Positions 43,430 to 55,898 of a stretch of 64,000 nt of DNA are shown piece after piece. A program made the translations under genes and the position numbers. The stretch is from NCBI GenBank assembly GCA_024663395.1, contig JANFAH010000104.1, positions 1-64,000 of the forward strand. The letters run 5' to 3'. Origin of the DNA: Pisolithus tinctorius (lineage: Eukaryota > Basidiomycota > Agaricomycetes > Boletales > Pisolithaceae). A model generated the notes under the pieces. It did not search any database and had not been told where the DNA came from. It saw only the letters and a program-made list of their open reading frames with translations. How positions within the stretch are numbered: position 1 is the first letter of the stretch; each line of letters starts with the position of its first letter.

Positions 43430-46412
43430 CTATCCCCAATCTTCCCCTAATTCTCGGGCCAGGAAATCATCCTCTTCATCTTCATCGTCCTCATCCACTG
43501 GACTCGGAATACCTGACGAAGGCAGTGGTAGTTGAAGGCTATTGCTGCGGCTCCTTCCTCGCGTAGCCTCAGCAATCTGCTCAGCGGTGAATGCCTCCTT
43601 CAGTCTAGATGCCCCAGTCCGACTCGCTACAAGTTTCTTCCGCTTGGAAAGCGGGGACCGCAGGAGGTCTTGTTGATCAGCCGGCCCATTGCCGCTGTCT
43701 GACGGTGTGACACTGCGGAGGCGTTTACGCTTGAGCCGTGGTGAAGAATTCGTACTGCTGTGTGTGCAGTTCGTTGAGCGAAAGAATGTACTCGAGCACG
43801 AGCGCATGAACAGACCTGATCCGACTACGCGAATCATCAGTCGCCATCTCGTCATCCGTCGCCATACCACTCTTCAGACTACCGCGCTCACTTGCTACAT
43901 CCTCATCATCATCATCGCTTTCATTCATAGCTGCTTCCACCTCGGCGTTGACATCGTTCCAATCGATGCTGTCAAGCTCGAGCGCTGGGTTTTCAGCAAC
44001 CGGTACGACATCCCAGTCATCGGCGTCTGGCTCCGGATCAGACGATATCTGATTAGGGTCGAGATTGGGACTTAGACTTGCAGCTGAGGGTGTAGGAGCG
44101 TCAAGAAGATATGGTGTTTCATCTTGTCGCTGCCAAAGCGCTACCGAATCGGTAAACCAGGACAACCATACAATCTTAACACCTCCTCTTTTTCTCGCTG
44201 CATCAACCTTCGCAGTTCCGTGCTGAAAAGTATTAAACAATGAACTAAACGATGGGAGGATTCTCAAATCTAACCTTGGCGGCAACGACATGCGTTACGC
44301 GGGGGGAAAGTTCTTGATAACACCTGGCGCCAAACATGCATGCAACTTTCCATACCTCCGTTGTGTCTGGCTGTGTATCCAGTGGTATCACACTGGAAAA
44401 CAGAATGTGCACGCCTTCCAGGGTTCGCTCGCGCATTCGAGGGATAATTTGCTACAAGAAGTCACCCTTTTAAACAGTGAAACACTACGTTCCGGACTAC
44501 TCACCGTAACATCATATGGTTTGGCGGATGAGGTTCCGGTGGGCGCCAATGTGCGCTTATTCTTGCGTTCCTCCGCAGAATAGTTATCATACGCAGTGTA
44601 GAACCATCGGTGGACACCTTCCAGCAGCTAACGAAGAAGTTACGAGGGAAGAATGTGATTGGCAATAGCTTGACTTACATCACCAACACGCTTTAATTCG
44701 ACATCATCATTCTTTAGTAGTGCTTTTCGCGGTGGTACACCCTTTAAACGCTGTGACGCAGCTGTGCTTAGTGATTCTGAAGGAGCATTCTGACTGCCTG
44801 AGCTGCTGGCTTCATTAGAACTCGTCTGTAACTCCTCCTGTTTTTTTGCCAATGGTCGTTCTTCCACCTGTGCTTCCAGGGCAAGAGAATTTTGCGTCAA
44901 CATGGCCTTAGATTCGCTCTCTGCTCGCTCTTTCTCTTCAGGCTCAGAAAGAGGTGATGGAGACGCTGTTGGTACGACAGATTCGCCGACAGCTGGAGGA
45001 ATGGCAGTTTTGTCTGTGAAAATTATTTCAGTAACAAACTACATTAAAAGTGAAGGGAAATTTACTCTGAGAATTCTGGTCATAGCCGAGAGAATCCACT
45101 TTTGGAAGAAATGTGGAATTAATGTCCCCGATCCCGACAAAGAAATCATCTGCCAGAATGTCAATCACTAACTACATCCCAGGAACGGCACGTACAAGGT
45201 ATCACTTTGATCAGGTTGGGGCTCCATTTCCATACGTCAGCTCGGTCGTCGATGACGACTACCATAGAAGTGTCACATGGAAACAAGCGCTGAAGATTTT
45301 TCTCCGTGAGACCTGAATGCCATGAGAGAAGGCTTGAACGACATAGGGACATACTTACTTCCGCTTTCGTCTCTACTCAGGATACGGCCGCCAAATACCT
45401 TACCATCTGGATCTATGGCCGCACAGACCTCCTCGGCATATGCTCGAGTGCCCATAGTGTAGACATGCATCTCGTACTTGTAAGATAGCCGCTTGAGGAA
45501 GTCCTGCCAACCCGGACTATGTGGAGTGTGGGTGGCATCATTTAGTGTTACCCGGAAGCACGCACCGAGGCTTAATGTAGTACATGCAGCCTTGGTTTTC
45601 GATATGTTTTTGTTTTCCTTCGGCCCTTGTTGGACCACTACGTCGAGGAATACCCAAAGCTTCAGGGCCGAGTCGGAACCTACGCACGTCCTTGAGTGCG
45701 TCCCAATTCGGATTACACTCGTCTTCTGCGTCGTCTGTGTCAGAATCCGAGTCAGTTGATGTGGAAGCTGAAGTTGTCTTCTTAGCCTGTCCAGCTTCCC
45801 AAGCCTCGCCCTCTGCAATCCACTCGCCAACTGTGGGATCCACTGTGGCATGAACGATAGTTTGGTCTAAATCGACTATTAGAGACAATTTCCGGAATTT
45901 CAGTAGACGTTCTGCAGTCTCCTGTTCGATTCTCTGTGCTTCTTCCAAGGATACGGTAGGTCCGAAGGCGGAGTGGGTCATCTGAATGGATGCACGCGAC
46001 GCATCAGAGAAACCTGTGTAGTCATAACTGTATGATTGTAAGTAAGATGCCTTGGGCTGCCTGAATCGACATACACTGTCATGTCCTTCCCGCATAGCCC
46101 ACATAGGCCTCCAACCTGGATCCCGTGCTTGCAGGGCTCGATGATGGTGATGACAGGCTCTTTGGCTCGCTGAAGGGTGATCACTTCCCCCACTCGAACT
46201 TTCCAAGCATCAACAGTGCCTTCAATGGAACAGTCCCATGTTCCGAAGCGAAATTCCGAGCGTGACCCGGGAGTTGTAGCTTGATATTTGAAGGAGTAGC
46301 TAAGTAGCCGTACACCACGCTGGACTGATGCGGACGGTTTGACGTCCAGTGACGAGACTTTGATGGGATACGGCAGGTCTGGAGGCAGGTAGACCTTAGT
46401 TGGGCTCGACAT
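43430..46412 (-). CDS. FCP1: FCP1 RNA polymerase II CTD phosphatase
   Basis: Removes phosphate from the RNA polymerase II C-terminal domain to recycle the enzyme. It starts MSSPTKVYLPPDLPYPIKV at 46412, with the lipoyl-like N-terminal domain and the CxxxIQVGGLCGLCG zinc-like segment. The catalytic FCP homology domain contains LSLIVDLDQTIVHATVDP (DLDQT active site), then HVYTMGTRAYAEEVCAAIDP, GRILSRDESG and DTSMVVVIDDRADVWKW. Exons around 44440-44240 and 44220-43870 encode the BRCT domain (GVHILFSSVIP, VKIVWLSWFTDSVALW). The acidic C-terminus ends FLARELGEDWG at 43430, the TFIIF-binding type tail. Length is about 800 residues. Confidence 0.95.
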
Positions 46413-46838
46413 TAGGGAGTGCCAGATACGGTCTTCGTGCGCAGGATGGGATATGTGTCGAGCGAGCACAAATGTTACACGGCTGTCATGTAGTATGTAA
46501 CAAGTATGTAAATACGACAACTCAAACTGTCACTCCCACAGGCCCCTAGCTTTGAGCGTCAGGGGATATGCCGAGGAAGTGGCCGAAATTCAGACCCAGC
46601 ACAACTACATGCTTGAAATAAACTGTTATGTCGACGAGTAAAACTACATACCCAAGTTCGACGAAGTTTGAAAGTGTATGTAGAAACTGCGGACTACAGT
46701 ATATTTTGCGTATCAAGATGAGGCCGGTCCTATTACGTAAGCATATTATGACCAGTGATGGTGTGAATTATTTTCCTTTTTAGGTAATATGGCAATACAA
46801 TAGGCGAAGTGTACCACGGGTACGGGTCTCAACTGGCG
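46413..46838. promoter_or_regulatory. Divergent promoter (FCP1 / FHIT)
   Basis: These 426 bases lie between divergent starts. AT-rich segments near 46590-46650 and 46735-46800 are visible. No recognised factor site. Confidence 0.4.
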
Positions 46839-47490
46839 ATGGTTGCACCGGTATTGTTTTCGAGCATCGAGGTCACCAGGCAAGTGTTTTACAGGGAAGC
46901 GCTTTCATATGCCATCGTCAACCTCAAACCTATCGTACCGGGCCGTACGTCTTCCCTGGACTCCCGTTATCCCTGGAAATTTATGACGAATGATAGATGT
47001 GCTTGTGATCCCGACGCGGGTCGTCCCTAGACTAGCCGACCTCTCTGGACCTGAGTTGAGCTCTCTCATCACATCCGTTCAAACCGTAGGCAACGTGATC
47101 GAGAAAGCATACGGAGGTGACGCCCTCACCGTGGCATGTCAGGTATGGAGCACACGGCAACGAGACACCATTAAATAGACGCGCCTAAATGATTACTAGG
47201 ACGGAAAGGCTGCGGGACAATCAATACCTCATGTCCATTTCCATATCCTGCCCCGGAAATTCAGGGGTGATTTTTTCTCGCAGCGGATGGACGATATATA
47301 CCCTGCCTTAGAGAAATCTGAGGCGTCCCTACCCAGAAGTTTCCTAGAGTCAAGAGGTGCATCAGACCATCAACACGAACCACTCAGAGTCGATGCCGAT
47401 GAGAGCCGACCACCACGAACTTTGGAGGAAATGGAGAAGGAAGCTACTTGGCTTAGGACTTTGTTTGCCCGACATGAACCGAACGAGTGA
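46839..47490 (+). CDS. FHIT: FHIT-type diadenosine polyphosphate hydrolase (HIT family)
   Basis: Cleaves Ap3A and similar dinucleotides. Start ATG at 46839: [20 protein letters not shown], then [15 protein letters not shown] + [20 protein letters not shown] (a GT-AG intron in codon CAT). The substrate helix [19 protein letters not shown] follows, then the next exon with the histidine triad [14 protein letters not shown] (HxHxH). The C-terminal part, including [12 protein letters not shown] and [16 protein letters not shown], aligns with human FHIT's end. Three introns. The stop is at 47488-47490. A decayed copy of its first exons lies at about 54089-54225. Confidence 0.92.
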
Positions 47491-48089
47491 AACGCGTTAT
47501 TGGCTACGTACTGGATAGTCCGTCTGCAGTCTAGATAGTGTCGTCCCGTATGCGAGTAGCCGTGCCACGGCGACATCCCTATGCGGGGCCTGCGGGATAT
47601 GGGACAGGGGCTGACCAGAGGGCACGTTGGAAGAGGGTCTCTATCAAAGTTTGTCTTGCCGGCCTTCGGATTTATCCTCCATGCCTTGGTGTTCTCCCGG
47701 GATTGATGCAGTCGATTGCGGATGGCATTCAATCGAGCAATACACTCCTCCTATCCCTCTTTTCTAAATGGATGTCGTCTTGCTAAACAGCAATATTGAA
47801 GGGAGAGTCCGTAGACCGGTTACTCGCAAATTAAGGAATAAAGTTGTCCATTTGATAGGTAAGTACTCTATTCGCTACAAAATTGTACAGTTGGAGAACA
47901 AGACCACCGAACTGTGAATGCAGCTGTCCAATGTCCAAATATACCAAAAGAAACTGATACTGACACTTTCTACCCGTGTATGAAATAAGGAGACCATATT
48001 GAAGAGTGTGCAGAGGATACATGAATCACAGGGCGTAACGGCAAGCCAAGAGAATGGCGGAGACCACAGAAACGCGCCAGGGGGCGGAT
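47491..48089. other. Intergenic (FHIT / chitin deacetylase, convergent)
   Basis: About 600 bases between converging stops. The first part (47519-47770) is the F-box tail remnant listed separately. The rest is AT-rich near 47820-47890 and is probably the 3' end of the deacetylase. Confidence 0.5.
47519..47770 (-). pseudogene. Remnant of an F-box-like gene's C-terminal end
   Basis: Minus-strand sequence clearly similar to the end of the intact F-box-like gene at 54235-55840. The match includes the final codons and stop (GACGACACTATCTAG against GACGACGCTATCTAG), CTGCAGACGG beyond the stop, and an upstream block containing GATGCCATC/TGCAATCG-like sequence. Several gaps and frame shifts separate the matching blocks, and no start or rest of the gene is present. 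It follows FHIT just as the intact F-box tail follows the FHIT fragment at 54089-54225. Confidence 0.8.
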
Positions 48090-50139
48090 TCACAACATAA
48101 ACTGGACTCCCGCAATGAGAACAACAGCACTTGCGAACGAGCCAACGTGACCAAACGAGACTTTGGCAGCCCCGCTATTACTCGCGTTTGTTGAATTCCC
48201 GGATGTAGCACTGGTACTGCCACTAGTCCCATTAGTCACAGAACCGTCGGAAGACCCGCTAGCGGATGGATCGCTGGTGTCGCCGCTGCCGCTCCCAGAA
48301 ACTGGTCCGGCATGTATACCATCAATATCTACGATAAAAATAAGGTCGTGAATAAGCGTGCGACATTCAAAGGTGGTGCCCACTTACACTCTGCAAAGGT
48401 GGGGAGCGTGTATCCATCCTCGACGTAAGGAGCGGTGACATTGAGGGCAACGCCGACCGGGACAAGGTAAGAAAACGCAGAAGCCAACTGGTCGTAAAAT
48501 TTGACGGCCTCGGACATGGTGAAATTGGTCAATTCGTGAGTAAGCATGATTGTGCCAGACTGTCCACAAAAATTAGTGCAGTATACTTTAAAAGTTGGTG
48601 GTTGCTCACCGTGCTGAAGGTACCATTTTGTGCGGCAGTGATAAGATTCATGTAGTTGTTATCAACCTCGGTTTCACTGCCAATTCCACGCCAATCATCT
48701 GAGTCGTATTGCCACATGATAGTCGTTAAGTCAAGCGCATCAGCAATTGTTCGGATGCGGTCGTCGATATCACCGTAGGGAGGCTAGGCTCCTGAGCAAG
48801 ATATAGTGCCAAAAAAAAGAACTTACCCTCCAGCAGGTGGGGGTCACGCCAACAACTAGTTTGATCATTTGCATCTATTTTATTATTTTCAGGAGTATTC
48901 ACGCGAAAAAACTGATTCGAGCGCACGGCTGAAATGAGCAACTCAGTGTGATGCCATCCTCGCAATGGAGAGCCACGCACTGTACCAAAGCTCTGCAAAC
49001 GCTTGTTCATTGGTGAGAGAGGTCACTGTAAATCAAGATGCATTGAAACGGTGCGCTGCGGTCCTCACGAAAATAACGAACTATAGTGGTGAGACCAAGT
49101 ATCTGAGCCAAAAGTCAACGTTTCAATACGGAACATCTGCGGATGCACAGCAAGGCTACTTACGAACGCAAATTTCATGTCCATCTGTTAACGCACGCTG
49201 GGCTTCAAGAGGGAATTGCTGGACGTTGCTGCCGATATAAAACACAGCTACAGGATGTCGGGATGTCATTCTTACAAACCAAACGAGGAAATCGACTTAC
49301 TGGCCTTCTGGTCTTTTGACAGTAAATAGTCGTAGAAAGCGTTATGGGAGCAGTTTGGACCGTCGTCAAAGCCGTAACCAAGAATGTTCGGCTGTTTTCG
49401 ATCGCGAAGTGAACATCAACTGTTCCAACCGTTTTCGTTAGATAGCATACTGACCTCTGGAAGTTCTGCTATATCGTTTGGAATACCCGAAACGTTGGGA
49501 CTAGTACACATCGAGTACGTCCACCAACAGTCAGGGTCATTCGAATCATAAGTGACGCCTGCGAAATTGCCTGTTAAAGCACCCGGCTGCTTTCCCTTCG
49601 GGGGAATGTCTAGAATCAGACTCTCGATACTCTGGTACTTCGCTTGAGCGGCAGAGTCACCGGGTAAAATGGTAGCTACTGTCCAACTTGATGGGAAGTT
49701 GCTCTGGGCATTGTCGACCGGTGGATACTGATATGGCGAACATTCTACGGTAGGATCTGTTTTACAATATAAGTCGACGTTCGGGAAGACCAATGCTCGA
49801 ATGGTGCGGCCTTAAAACGAGACGCAATACACGACGCGCGGAGGTTGCATTCAGCACAAAGGATGCCCAGACTTCAAGAGGACGTCGATTCGTGGCAAGG
49901 GCAGGAAGAAACTCGACGCCACGACGAACTATGAGGTTCGACAGGCATACTTCTTCGGAGAAGCCCCCGCAAAGCATATACCCCCAACCCCACCATGGAA
50001 CGCTGAACTAAAACTCACCTAAAATTTGGGCCTCTCCCTGCTCGGTAGTACGATCCTGAGCACTCGCAGAAGGGGGAAGACTCAACGCAGAAATAACAAG
50101 GGATGTCAATCGCAAAGCAAAGAAAGACGACAAACGCAT
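48090..50139 (-). CDS. Chitin deacetylase (CE4), secreted and GPI-anchored
   Basis: Converts cell-wall chitin to chitosan. The signal peptide is MRLSSFFALRLTSLVISAL, cleaved near SASA. The N-terminal region TVECSPYQYPPVDNAQSNF precedes the NodB domain: LGYGFDDGPNCSHN (catalytic Asp pair), then, after an intron in codon CAT, VHTWSHHY (metal-binding His) + MTSLTNEQAFAELWY, VVGVTPTCWRPPYGDVDDR and TIMWQYDSDDWRG. The end has LTHELTNFTMSEAV, then a Ser/Gly/Thr linker and a hydrophobic tail ending VVLIAGVQFML, a GPI signal. Motifs are intact. Many introns, all GT-AG. The F-box remnant and FHIT lie downstream. Confidence 0.95.
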
Positions 50140-50802
50140 AACGTTGAGTCGAGGGAAGGAGCGTGGTAGTGTGGTGGTGTTGCGGTAGTCGGAAGACCGG
50201 ACAGTATAAGAAGCAGAGATGAGACCGATCTTCTCTTGCGAGGACGACAATTCTCATTTCTACTTCTTATACCTGTTCAGTCCATCCGCAGACAGTTCTG
50301 TACGGCCCGTCACTGAGAATGTTATGATTCAGTAAGGTCCGCCGGCAATTGGCATTAGTACCCACCCCTTCTGCCACATCCGACGTGCACCCGCAACCTT
50401 GACAACTTGTTGACGACGGTCCGTGCCGACATTTGTCACCCACCTGTATCCGCTTTCCGCCCTCCGTCTTTGTATGAGTGGGATCGTCGTTGTGGAGTCA
50501 TTGATCAAGGTCACAGCGTCATGACGTCAGCACTTTTGACGTCGATTAAGGAAGGGGACTAGTATGACGAACTCGTCCATCTGCCGGTCACTATTAGTTC
50601 TGAGTGATGATGAGCTATTAACTCGCTTCCCCGGCGACCACTTCCGACATCCAAGAGAATGTACTTTCCAATGAAATATAATTATACGTAGACAGTTATC
50701 TCTAACTGTGTTTGTCTCTCGACCCACTTCCAAACTTTCGAGTTCTAGGTAATCGCCAAACCTTTTATCATCCCATCCAACTGGACACTAAAAACCCCAG
50801 CT
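50140..50802. promoter_or_regulatory. Divergent promoter (chitin deacetylase / TFIIIC subunit)
   Basis: These 663 bases lie between divergent starts. A perfect CRE TGACGTCA occurs at 50522-50529, with a near copy TGACGTCG at 50537-50544. No coding frame or RNA gene is recognised. Confidence 0.5.
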
Positions 50803-53800
50803 ATGCCTCGTGAACTGCGTTCTAGGAAGTCTCGCCCGAGTTATGCTACGCTGGCAGGGTATCAGACAGACGGGGGTAACAATTGCGAAGGCTCCTCAAG
50901 TTCGGAAGCCCAGCCCCAAATCTCTGAGGAGAGTAGTAGCGAGTTTGCGCCCAAAAAAGTACCCACACAGCAAGGCAACGAAGATGGTGACGAATCTAGT
51001 CTGACCGACCTCATGGACGTAGACGAGGAAGAGGAGGAAGTGGCGGAACCGAGAAAAACTCGAAAGACCAGGGACGGTCGTGCAGAACCAGGACCGCCTA
51101 CTAGCCAAACGTCGTCCCCCGGTCCATCGAGGAGGAAGTTGAAGCAAAAGGCTCACGGGAAATCGTCGAAAACTCAAGGGGTCGCCACCCCAACACCGAC
51201 GCCAGTTCCTGGTCTACCAGCGACGCGAGCAGCAAAGATATACGCATTGCCTAACCCGAGTGCACATCATCGACACCGTGCCATCCCCATCTACCACCGC
51301 AAAGACCAAGTTGAGAGGCTGGATCGACACCCGGTCCTTTTTAATGAACCCAAAATTACACCGACGAACAGCATGACCGTTGACCCACTCCTTACAGAAA
51401 GGATAAGCAAAGCATGGGGGTATAATGTTGGCCCGGGTCCGGTATGGGAACTCTTGGAGGATAGATCTTGTTTCAAGGAATCTGTCCGTTCGGATTCGGA
51501 TCCGAGGGACGAGGCTTCTCGAAGACCTAGAGTCTATCAGGGCCTATCCGTGCGACCAGGATGGACGATCCTGGATTATCGGTATGTAATATACCCCTTC
51601 CTTGCCGCTGCTTTCGAGCACAATGGTTCAATGACTGCTAGGGACGCACTTGCGTATCTTCCCACTGACGTTGCCACGACTGACGATGGGATGTTCAAGC
51701 CACCCCCGCCAGTAGCATGTCACTTGGGTCTGTTCGGGGAGCAAACACGCGTTCTGTTCGAAATGTTCGATAGTCATGCTACATGTATGTTTTGTTCCTT
51801 TGCTTTCCCGGGTGTCTTTCAACTACCCCGAAGCCGAGTTTATTAAGGGCGGTAGCTCTTACATTTTCAACGCCGGTTCACCTGTTTGGGGCCTCGATTG
51901 GTGTCCTACTCACCCTGCGGATCGACCGTGTAAGTCTACTCTACTCCCACCATGTACGGGGCATATTCGTGTTTAAACCTCGTCTCCTCAAGTCAGACAG
52001 TTCAAGCAATACTTGGCTGTTGCTCCGTTTCCATCCCGTGCCCATGCACCGAACATCGGTTTTAAGGCTCAACGCCCATCTCCAGCTTGTGTGCAAATAT
52101 GGGCGTTACGACCTCGTACAGCCAAGGATAACGTGGGGGAGTACGATGACGTCTCGGAGAAAGATCGCGAGCCTGGCGAAATACGATGCGAGATGGTTTT
52201 GTGTTTGGATGCAGGTCCTGCCCAGGATATCAAATGGTGTCCATTACCTGCTCATGACCGTGTTGGTTGCCCGGTACTGTCATTTATCATCATCCCTGAC
52301 GCTTCCCAATGTAGTGGGACGACAGACAAAGGGTTAGCAATCCCCGGAAGTTGGGCGTACTAGCAGGCGCATTTGAGGACGGCTCATTATCCATATACGT
52401 TGTCCCTGATCCCGTAGATATCACCAATGCAACGCAGAGTGGCACTTCTCCACTTTTCGGTATGTCGTCGTTTTTTTTTTTTTTGATAGACTGTTCTGAG
52501 CGTTGGACAGTGAAACTATCCGAACCAACTTTGCGAGTCGAGCTAGAGAACACGACCTGCTGGTCGTTGGACTGGGCAAATAGTGAAGTTCTCGCGATAG
52601 GCTGCACAAACGGTTCGCCATTAGGCCTGTTTTTGTTCGGATTCTAACGGTGGGCAGGTTGCATCGCAATCTACGACGTAAGCGATGCACTTAATGGGGG
52701 AATCTGCGGAAGTGAGCTAGATGCTTGTGCATCACACTACGTGATGATCTCACTATACCCTTAGACATGCTCCCGACGCACTTTATATCCGTCCACCAAT
52801 CCGCGGTGCGCGCCATTACTTGGATCCGGGTTCCCCCGCAAAGCGCTCGAGGAGACCCTGCCACAAGCGAAGACCCAACAGTGATCGCTAGTGGCGGTTA
52901 CGACGGGGTCGAATGTCTCACCGATATCCGTGAACTCCATGGACACGTCATAAACAGGACGCGGGGTACGCGTATAACCTCCGTGTCCAAATATTAATTG
53001 ACGAGTGGGTCGCCATATGCAGATGTGATCACCACTGCGACTTATTCTGTCTTTGCGGCTGGTCCGATTATGATCGACCACGATAATACTGTGAAGGCTT
53101 ATTCAGTTTCGCCTACCATGCTTGGGCGAGGTCACATTTTAATGGAACCAAATGGACCTGTTTGGGTTAGCACAGAGAAGCCATACTTGGCTATGCAGAT
53201 GATGATTTTTCCCCCCCCATTAGCACGTCCATGCTTCGGACTACCATCCACAACTTGTTGTCGGGTCTGCCGACGGATCGTGTTCAACGACTAACCTGCT
53301 CAAGTCTACGCGGAGAGGTGGACTAGTGGTAAGACTCCCGAGTGCTTTTGGATGGAAGATTTCACGACGCCGTCCAGCCGCTTTACATTCACAAAATATA
53401 TCAACTGGATTATAGTCGTAAGACAGGAGAATTCCGTATGTTGGAGCATTTTATCCCGCAAGTCGGTTACCCTTAACTGTCTTCACGGATCCATCTACTA
53501 AGTTCCGCACCCTCACAGGCAATCCAAGAGAAAGGACCTAGTGCGAAGACGAAAGCAAAAGTCAGTGACGAATCATTATCAGGTTCCGTCCGCAGCACGG
53601 GCGTATGGTCGCCAGAAATCGGTGTCCACCGTGTCACTTGGAATTGTGGAAATGGACTTGGATACGCATCACTGTTAGCATCTGGGTCGGGATCAGGGCT
53701 TTGTAGGGTGGACTGGTTGCGCGGGAGGTGGTTCAAGGACAGGGTACCTTATGTGGACGTGCCTAAGATGAGAAAGGAAGTGGATGGAGGGGGGGATGAT

Positions 53801-53815
53801 TCAATGGAGGAATAG
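50803..53815 (+). CDS. TFC6: TFIIIC WD40 subunit (tau91/Sfc6-like)
   Basis: Subunit of the B-block-binding half of the RNA polymerase III factor TFIIIC. It begins MPRELRSRKSRPSYATLAGY, with a long charged and Pro-rich N-terminus, then a conserved stretch FNEPKITPTNSMTVDPLLTE. The WD40 part has SPVWGLDWCPTHPADR, KQYLAVAPFPSRAHAPNIGF, CVQIWALRP, QDIKWCPLP, KLGVLAGAFEDGSLSIYVVP, TTCWSLDWANSEVLAIGCTN, and SVHQSAVRAITWIRVPPQS, a pattern matching Tfc6. The final exon gives YVDVPKMRKEVDGGGDDSM and ends at 53815. About ten introns. Similarity is lower than for other genes in the window, so the name is probable rather than certain. Confidence 0.82.
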
Positions 53816-54088
53816 AGGTAGCGTGGCAGGGGTTTTTGCGATTTTGGTCCTCGTTGGTCTACGTGGCATGACAAGTACTTTGAAATTCATGTTAATGTTG
53901 GAAGTAATTGTGTATAATTTGAGTACCACTACTAGTGTCGGTTCTCAGTAGTGCACAAGGTACAGGTAGCAAAAATGTTCAACGCGCGTGTCACGAGCAA
54001 TGCAACCAACAGCCGTTGAGCATCTATTCGTAACATCGAGTGGTATTCAAACTTCAAAGAACCCCGATAGAACTCGGGCCTCTCTGCG
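53816..54088. other. Intergenic (3' of TFIIIC subunit)
   Basis: These 273 bases follow the TFIIIC stop and lead into the FHIT fragment. They contain AT-rich 3'-type sequence near 53870-53930 and nothing else recognisable. Confidence 0.45.
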
Positions 54089-54225
54089 ATGGCCGCACGA
54101 AGTCACCAAGCGAACATTGGACAGGGAACGCTTTTAAATATATCTACCTACCGCCAGCCTCCAACCTATTGTACCGCGTCGTAGACTCACCGTATCGCTC
54201 GTAGTCCCACCAGACCAGCCGATCC
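54089..54225 (+). pseudogene. Degenerate fragment of a FHIT gene
   Basis: The sequence aligns with exon 1 and the start of exon 2 of the intact FHIT gene at 46839: both begin at an ATG followed by a GCAC, then share GTCACCA, ACAGGGAA, GCTTT, the CCTCAAACCTAT/CCTCCAACCTAT block, GTACCG, and, in exon 2, GTCCCACCAGACCAGCCGAT against GTCCCTAGACTAGCCGAC. An 18-20 base internal loss and frameshifts lead to an early stop, and everything after the exon 2 start is missing. It is directly followed by the F-box gene's tail. Confidence 0.8.
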
Positions 54226-54234
54226 GTCTACAGT

Positions 54235-55840
54235 CTAGATAGCGTCGTCCCATATGCGGATAGCCGCAGCATGGCCACATCCCTCCGCATGTTCGTTTGT
54301 CTCGTTGGAATCTGCGAGACACAAGACAGGGGCCGTGCAGAGGACATCATGAAAGAGAGTCTCGCTTTCAATGTCTTCCAAGCCTTCAAACCCATCCTCC
54401 ATGTCTTGGTCATCCGAAATGCACATTACTCTGACGCCATTCTTCCAGGATTGATACAATCGTCTGTGGATGGCATTCAATTGAGCAATACCCTCCCCCC
54501 ACCCTTGCTGAAACTCCGTCCGAATGGTATGTATGTCCCTGTTGTGGGCATTGAGAGTGGTGCTGAGGGAGCAGATGGTAGGAGCAGCGGGTAAGACACG
54601 AATTTTTGGGACGTTGATGTTATGGTGAACGACGTGAACTGCCTCTCTTGGCGGGGAGTCTCGGAGGGAAATTGTAGCTGTCGCCAGACCGCGCCGTCCG
54701 GGCCTAATTCTTCTTCCTGTGCGCTGCTCACCGATAGGCTGCTGTGAAATACCGCCTTCGCTGGTCTGCAGACGAGCTGCGTTGCCCTCCAACCAGGTCT
54801 TCAGCTTCTTCTCCCGGTCTTTAGCTGCCTTGACGGTCCCCAGCGCAACCATCTTGCCAACGGCCGCCCAATCCCCCTCGTGTGATTGCCCTTGCGCAAT
54901 AGTGCAACCGTCCAAGATTAGATGTTTCAGATGGCTGAACCGAGCCAGCAGCCCCTCTACATCTACAGACCGAACATGACACGTCGACAAGTCCAGGAGA
55001 GTCAAAGCCGTAGCAGTTCTGGGGGTGTTGAACAAGAAAGGTGCAACCTGCCGCGAAGGGATCCGGAGTCGAAAATTTGATGCCGACCGAAAACAGGGCG
55101 AGCACACCAGCTTCGACAATACATCGAGGTGAAAGAATACGAGGGGCTGTGCAAAGCGCTGTGCCCGAGCTATTTCAGGGTCCAAAGGATCCTGTACGAT
55201 CGATAATGTAGGCAGGCTGTACGATGGCCATCGAGCGAGTGCTTGCAGAGTGGTGTCAAAATATGCACCCTAGTGTTTGGCATCAACTGGCTTCGTGATG
55301 GGTTTGGGAGAAGACTGGGACATAAGTACCTTAAGGAATTGATAGTAAGTGGCTTTTTGTACGCTAGTATGGTACGTAGTTGGCAGTTGGACGTTGGACC
55401 TTGAACTCGCAGATGGATGAGGTGGCTTACTAGGGTCGAAAGCGCAACGATAGGCAGAGCAAGTCCTCTCGCGGCTTTTTTAATATCTCCTCCAGATGTT
55501 CTGGTGCAAAGTTCGGTCCAACAAACAGCGTGATCCTGCGAAGGCGAGTGAGGACGGATGCTAAGTTGACCACTATATCTGCGTCGACCGTCCAAGTCTC
55601 CAACGCGAATGACTTCACCCAACCGGCCTCCTCTGGGGAACCACGAACACGGCGGTACAACCGAAAAACACCCTCGGATGTCTTTAAGCGGATGCATTCG
55701 AATAGATGGTGCAAGGGCACCGGAGACTGCGGGATGGCTCTAGAAAGCGATAAGACTGCCTGCTGCCTCTCGTCCGGGGGAACTTGGGTCAAAATCGCCG
55801 AGTATATTTCTGATGGGAGTTCCGCAAGGTTAGAGGGCAT
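54235..55840 (-). CDS. F-box-like protein
   Basis: Likely substrate receptor of an SCF ubiquitin ligase. The N-terminus MPSNLAELPSEIYSAILTQ is the F-box-like motif (LPxEI..xIL), continued by RQQAVLSLSRAI and PLHHLFECIRLKTS. Two introns are removed: the first joins RFRP to YVQKATYYQFLK (TA|C), the second leads to GAYFDTTLQALARWPS. The middle, FHLDVLSKLVCSP, RTATALTLLDLSTC, FSHLKHLILDGCTIAQ, resembles leucine-rich-repeat-like strands. The last part, from EGDWAAVGKMVALGTVKAAK to RIWDDAI, has a charged coil and ends at 54235. A decayed copy of the tail lies at 47519-47770. Confidence 0.75.
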
Positions 55841-55898
55841 ATTGACTGGTTTGGGTAATGTGATGGCGCGATGACGACGTACTAATATCTATATCCTA

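Noticed and set aside
52469..52484. T-run in the TFIIIC gene as a sequencing artefact breaking the gene
   Set aside because: It lies in an intron's polypyrimidine region; the flanking exons join in phase without needing any correction.
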